Assembly (NCBI GenBank): GCA_963662965.1
Contig: OY759970.1
Span: 4,092,001 to 4,156,000, forward strand
DNA length: 64,000 nt
Source of the DNA: DTWD01 sp963662965
GTDB taxonomy: Bacteria > Acidobacteriota > Vicinamibacteria > Vicinamibacterales > UBA8438
Direction of reading: 5' to 3'
Shown here one piece after another: positions 60,724 through 64,000 of the stretch; within the stretch, counting starts at the first letter, position 1; each line of letters begins with the position of its first letter. The notes beneath the pieces are model-generated. The model was not told where the DNA came from. It saw only the letters and a program-made list of their open reading frames with translations, and did no database searches. A program made the translations under genes and the position numbers.

Positions 60724-61286
60724 GCGCGTTTCACGAGTATGTAGCGAGCGGGCGGTGCTCCCCGGAAGCGTATTGCAGCCACGGTCGGAGCGTAACTCCG
60801 GACGCCAGATCGGCCCGCCGGAAAACTTCGCTTCCGCCGCACGTGACGCTCCTTACGCGGCGAGCAACGGCTAGTCAGTGGCGGCGCGTGCCACTGCAAC
60901 CGGCAGTCCGGGTTCTTCGACGGGCACGGATCACAGGGGGCAGGCTCGTCCGCTGGAGGCTACGGCGAAGTTTTCGGTCCCGCGGTCGTCGGCGTGCCTC
61001 ATGGCGTCCTCCGCGATACCCCGACCGTGTCTGCTCGGCACAGCCTGATTCGTCTCTCACTATTCTGTGACGGCAGCGTACCGGCAGTGCCTGCAGGTTC
61101 GGGCGGCTCAGCAGTTGGTCTCTCGGAGGAATCCGTCGGAGGAACCGCCACTCGGCTTCTGAAACGGGCCCTCTGCCGCCGTGACGACGCGGATTCCGAG
61201 AGAGACCAGTGCTGGGCCGCTCGCTCGACGATGCCGTTCGAACCTGCTCATCTGCCGACCGAGGCGACACGAACGTGCAAAACGCT
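60724..61286 (+). mobile_element. Dispersed repeat copy R5, 563 bp (full-length form)
   Basis: Starts GCGCGTTTCACGAGTATGTA and ends ACACGAACGTGCAAAACGCT. It follows R1 block by block over its whole length (CAGCCACGGTCGG, CCAGATCGGCCCGCCGGAAA, GCGAAGTTTTCGGTCCCGCG, GGTTCGGGCGGCTCAGCAGT, GGTCTCTCGGAGGAATCCGT, GACGACGCGGATTCCGAGAG, CAGTGCTGGGCCGCTCGCTC). A stretch around 61026-61090 differs from R1. It fills the region between the small protein and the amidohydrolase; no gene is credible inside. Confidence 0.8.
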
Positions 61287-61326
61287 CCAGATGGGCCACG
61301 AGGACGCCGCAGATCGACAGCTGCGG

Positions 61327-62511
61327 CTACGCGCGCGTAACCTGCTTGCCGTCGAGCACGGTCCCGCTCGGGAAGAGCCGTTCGCGGCCGGTCCGCGTGT
61401 TCCCGTAGTTATCGATGAATTCGAACGTCCCTTCCCGTAGTTCGAGCACCGCAATATCGGCCGGCGCGCCCACATTGAGCGTGCCGCGGTCGTGGAAGAG
61501 CGGGAAGACGCGCGAGGCATTGACGGTGGCGCGCGCGACCACTTGATCGAGCGTCATGCCAAAGTTGAGAAACTTCGACATGACGTTGGGGAAATCGATG
61601 ACGCTCTCCGCGGTCCGGCTGGTAATGTTCCCGTCGGTGGAAATCGTATCGGGCCAAAAGCCCGCCTGGATGATCCGGTCGAAGGTGTCCCACCGCAGAT
61701 GGCCGGTCCGTCCGTTCGCGACGTCGAACCAGACGCCGCGGCGCCGGGCGGCCAGCACCTCCGGCAGGACACGGCCGTCGTCGTCGATGACGCTGTTCGG
61801 CGGCGGCGCAAACATGTGGGTGACAATGTCGCCGCGTTTAAGCAGATCGAGAAGCCTCGGCAGAGGCGAGGCTGTCTGGCCCATATGGATCATCACCGGT
61901 AGATCGAACGACGAGGCTACTGCCTGCGCGCGCGTCAGCACCTCGAAATCGTCGGCGGCGACACCTTCGGTCAGCCGCGCTTTGACCCCGACGATAAAAT
62001 CGGGGTTGCGCGCAATCGCCGCCTTCGCCGCATCGACATCGGCGAGGCTGATGTCCATCGTGTCGCCGTCGGGCAGGATCCCGGCGCGCCCGATGTTGAT
62101 CAGCAGGCGGCCCTGTTGCGGCGCCGCCTTCGCCACGGCAACCAGGTCGTCGATCTGGTCCGCTCCCTGCGATCCGGAATCGATCCATCCGGTCACGCCG
62201 TCGGCCAAGCAGACGCGTGGGCCTTCGTCCTCTCGGGCGTAGTGGGTGTGGATATCGAGTAATCCCGGGACGACGAGCCTGCCGCGCGCATCGAACACGT
62301 CGGCCGCACCGGCTGCGATGTCGGCCTCGACCGCCGCGATGCGGCCCGCCGCGATCGCCACGTCGCGGATCGCGTTGATCCTCAGCGAGGGATCGATGAT
62401 GCGCCCTCCCTTGACGATCAAATCGTAGGTCTGCGCGATCAAGTTCGAGGGGCGCGCAAACATCGCGGCGCTGGCGGCAGCGGCGTAGACAAACTGGCGT
62501 CGGTTCATCAT
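61327..62511 (-). CDS. Exported amidohydrolase/deacetylase
   Basis: 394 residues; Arg-rich leader NRRQFVYAAAASAAMFARPS. Dihydroorotase/deacetylase-type amidohydrolase: YDLIVKGGRIIDPSLRINAI, VVPGLLDIHTHYAREDEGPR (HxH), ADGVTGWIDSGSQGADQIDD, FIVGVKARLTEGVAADD (the carbamylated Lys position in GVKAR), LPVMIHMGQTASPLPRLLDL, DIVTHMFAPPPNS, TISTDGNITSRTAESVIDFP (final Asp). It resembles the AGT/EF0837-like deacetylases acting on N-acyl substrates. Exported form fits the other secreted amidohydrolases here. Confidence 0.86.
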   Translation of the reverse strand: MMNRRQFVYAAAASAAMFARPSNLIAQTYDLIVKGGRIIDPSLRINAIRDVAIAAGRIAAVEADIAAGAADVFDARGRLVVPGLLDIHTHYAREDEGPRVCLADGVTGWIDSGSQGADQIDDLVAVAKAAPQQGRLLINIGRAGILPDGDTMDISLADVDAAKAAIARNPDFIVGVKARLTEGVAADDFEVLTRAQAVASSFDLPVMIHMGQTASPLPRLLDLLKRGDIVTHMFAPPPNSVIDDDGRVLPEVLAARRRGVWFDVANGRTGHLRWDTFDRIIQAGFWPDTISTDGNITSRTAESVIDFPNVMSKFLNFGMTLDQVVARATVNASRVFPLFHDRGTLNVGAPADIAVLELREGTFEFIDNYGNTRTGRERLFPSGTVLDGKQVTRA

Positions 62512-62628
62512 CGTCTATGGCCTCGCACCTCGTGTTGCAGGGATGTTGTGCGCATTGAACCGGCATGTCAATGTATGGTTTCGGAGATGAACGAGAGCCG
62601 AACGTAGGCGCGAAAGGACGAGACCCAA

Positions 62629-62955
62629 GTGGCAAAACATCGCCGAAGACATTCTCGAAAAGACATTGGTGACTACGCGGAGGACCTGGGCACCTTCCTC
62701 GGGAACGTCGAGGCCAATGTCAAAGACTGGAGTGCAGAGCGCAATCAGATCGGGGAGCGGCTGCTGCACATTCGTGATTCAGCCACGCGGCTGCTCACCG
62801 AGCTTGGCCATCAATTCGAAGAGGGCCGAAAAAAAGCGGCGAAACGTGGCCGTCCAGCGGGCAAGAAGCGCGCCAAGAGTCGCTGTAAGATCTGCGGAAC
62901 CGTGGGGCACAACGCGCGAGGTCATGCGAAGTGGAAGGCGGCGAAGAAGAAATAG
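62629..62955 (+). CDS. Small basic protein with C-terminal zinc knuckle
   Basis: 108 residues from GTG (AAAGGA upstream). The N-terminal half is a charged helix (DIGDYAEDLGTFLGNVEANV, ERNQIGERLLHIRDSATRLL). A lysine/arginine-rich linker (EEGRKKAAKRGRPAGKKRAK) contains a GRP motif like AT-hook or histone-tail segments. The end is CKICGTVGHNARGHAKWK, a C-x2-C-x4-H-x4-H knuckle. This suggests a nucleic-acid-binding protein, possibly nucleoid-associated. I do not recognise the family. Intact and conserved-looking, with no signal peptide. Confidence 0.68.
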   Translation: MAKHRRRHSRKDIGDYAEDLGTFLGNVEANVKDWSAERNQIGERLLHIRDSATRLLTELGHQFEEGRKKAAKRGRPAGKKRAKSRCKICGTVGHNARGHAKWKAAKKK

Positions 62956-62964
62956 GGCACGGCG

Positions 62965-64000
62965 ATGCGATTACGCGACAGCCGACGTGCCCGGGGGGCC
63001 GTGACGACGCTCGTCGTCGTGGCGCTCAGTGGCCTCCATCCGGTGGGCGCCGGGCAGCAAGGGCGCACGACCCGCGGGGAAGCGCCGCCCACCATCACCA
63101 CCGGGAGCCGCCAGACGAACTGAGCGAGTCACAACCTGGACCCGTACAACAGCGGTATGCGGAGCTCGACCAGATCAACACCGCGACCGTCGGTCAGCTC
63201 CAGCGGCGATGGTTGTTCGACGTGCGGGCCGAGCTCAACGTCAGCCAGGTCACCCCGCTTGTCGTCGACGGCCTGATGTACTTCCACGCCGCTGCGACGG
63301 TGCTCGCGCTCAACGCCGTGACCGGGGACGAGGTGTGGAGACTGGAGGTCGATGGCGTCAGTGGTGGGGTCGTGCGCGGTCCGTTGTACGCCAACGGCAC
63401 GATCTACTCCTACCACGGCGACAAGCTCGTGGCGGCCGATACGCAGACCGGGACGCTCGTCGAGCGCTTCGGCGACGGCGGCGTCCTGCCGATTTTCGGA
63501 TTGGCGCTGCAGACCAAGTATCCGGACGTCTACCCGCCCGGCTTCGATGCCGTTTCGCTCAACTACCGGATCAATAGCTCGCCGGCGTATCACGACGACA
63601 CGCTGTACGTCGCCTCCGCGATCTCCGAAGAAAACATTCCGGGCGGGCTCGTGGTTGCGGCCGACGCCACCACCGGCGCGATCAAGTGGGTGTTCAACAC
63701 GATCCCGCAACGCCCGCAGGACGAGGGGTGGGAGCTGGCGGACCCCACATGGGGCGACGGTAAACGGATGGGGGCCGGTATCTGGACCCAGCCGGCGATC
63801 GACGTCGAGCTCGGGTTGCTCTACTTCAACACTGCCAATCCGAACCCCCCCTACGACGGCTCCGCACGACCCGGGGCCAACCTCTTCACCAACTCGACGA
63901 TCGCCCTTGACCTCGAGACCGGCGCGCTCAGGTGGCACTACCAGACCATCCATCACGATCTCTGGCACCGCGACACGGGGGAGCCGATTAACTCGATGGT
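62965..64000 (+). pseudogene. PQQ-dependent dehydrogenase, broken near the start and cut by the window end
   Basis: ATG 62965; leader RRARGAVTTLVVVALSGLHP to GAGQQG. A TGA at 63121 interrupts where relatives have Trp in a DW-xSHNLD opening (after it the same frame reads ASHNLDPYNS). One C is missing at about 63153, after which the next frame continues RYAELDQINTATVGQLQRRW, LALNAVTGDEVWRLEVDG, VAADATTGAIKWVFNTIPQR, ALDLETGALRWHYQTIHHDL, WHRDTGEPINSMV to the edge. The HHDLWHRDTGEP strip marks the quinoprotein dehydrogenase active-site region. Seventh quinoprotein of the window. Confidence 0.78.

Noticed and set aside
3163..63123. UGA/UAG recoding as Trp (alternative genetic code)
   Set aside because: TGA and TAG are the ordinary stops of many intact genes here, including ATGA start/stop overlaps, and TGG is used freely for Trp. 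Isolated nonsense changes fit better.
1..64000. CRISPR array, tRNA or rRNA genes, integrase/attachment site, defence system
   Set aside because: No regularly spaced repeats, cloverleaf-like sequences, rRNA signatures, integrases, nucleases or toxin-antitoxin pairs were recognised on either strand.

Overview
This is a high-GC window, densely packed with genes encoding mostly exported enzymes. It is most likely from an Acidobacteriota (Vicinamibacteria/subgroup 6-like) genome, probably assembled from a metagenome. This assignment is an inference from gene content. The clues are at least seven quinoprotein (PQQ-type beta-propeller) genes, a reaction-centre-type (CytoC_RC) cytochrome with a TPR tail, the N-terminal stub of a 'GEGGMG' Ser/Thr kinase, VWA-type stubs, many secreted amidohydrolases and metallo-beta-lactamase (MBL) fold hydrolases, and frequent twin-arginine leaders. 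I saw no rRNA, tRNA, CRISPR array, phage or transposase gene.

Layout. 1-8017: start of a secreted protein (minus strand), a quinoprotein dehydrogenase, a VOC protein, a broken sodium/solute symporter convergent with a broken acyltransferase, an amidohydrolase lipoprotein, a cupin and a broken metallophosphatase. 8025-8634: full-length copy R1 of a dispersed repeat. 8669-15906: a tight six-gene operon: B3-type metallo-beta-lactamase with the GOB-like Gln ligand, D-aminoacylase, class V aminotransferase (frameshifted), M19 dipeptidase, tannase-family esterase and a cysteine-free Asp/Glu-racemase-fold protein. This looks like a D-amino-acid/peptide or beta-lactam salvage cassette. 15893-18484: a MalY-type lyase and a ComEC-like MBL protein. 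18476-27490: a quinoprotein island with a PQQ dehydrogenase carrying an internal cytochrome c, then divergently a cytochrome c, a second PQQ dehydrogenase, a PQQ alcohol dehydrogenase with the lanthanide-type Asp pair, and a large transketolase whose last 45 codons lie behind an in-frame TGA.

27529-41190: a second racemase-like gene, a secreted unknown, gluconolactonase, repeat R2, a broken MBL gene, RNase D, an NHL propeller, repeat R3 lying against a truncated VWA gene, a second ComEC-like MBL gene, then a run of DUF427, polysaccharide deacetylase, cyclase, amidase, a CytoC_RC cytochrome and a kinase stub. 41168-44320: GMC alcohol oxidase plus methylmalonate-semialdehyde-type aldehyde dehydrogenase. 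44494-51813: CMD protein, PQQ-like propeller, TIM-barrel isomerase, broken VOC, MBL hydrolase, two remnants and a PQQ dehydrogenase broken by a 91-bp tandem duplication. 51814-52715: repeat R4 against a truncated methyltransferase. 52879-56778: two-domain lipocalin-like lipoprotein, then three decayed genes (two PEP-synthase-like halves and an MFS exporter). 56810-62955: NIPSNAP protein, dienelactone hydrolase, secreted unknown, a cytochrome/copper monooxygenase-like protein, repeat R5, a deacetylase-type amidohydrolase and a small zinc-knuckle protein. 62965-end: a further broken quinoprotein that runs off the window.

How the genes fit together: the intact genes describe periplasmic oxidation of alcohols and sugars by quinoproteins passing electrons to c-type cytochromes, plus hydrolysis of amides, N-acyl-D-amino acids, lactones and esters. 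Two themes cut across the window. One is a family of transposase-less repeats (five copies, 179-610 bp, ends GCGTTT/AAACGC), two of which abut truncated genes. The other is an unusually high number of single-base frameshifts and in-frame stops, most of the stops at positions where Trp is expected. These reflect either real decay or base-level assembly error, and read data would decide.
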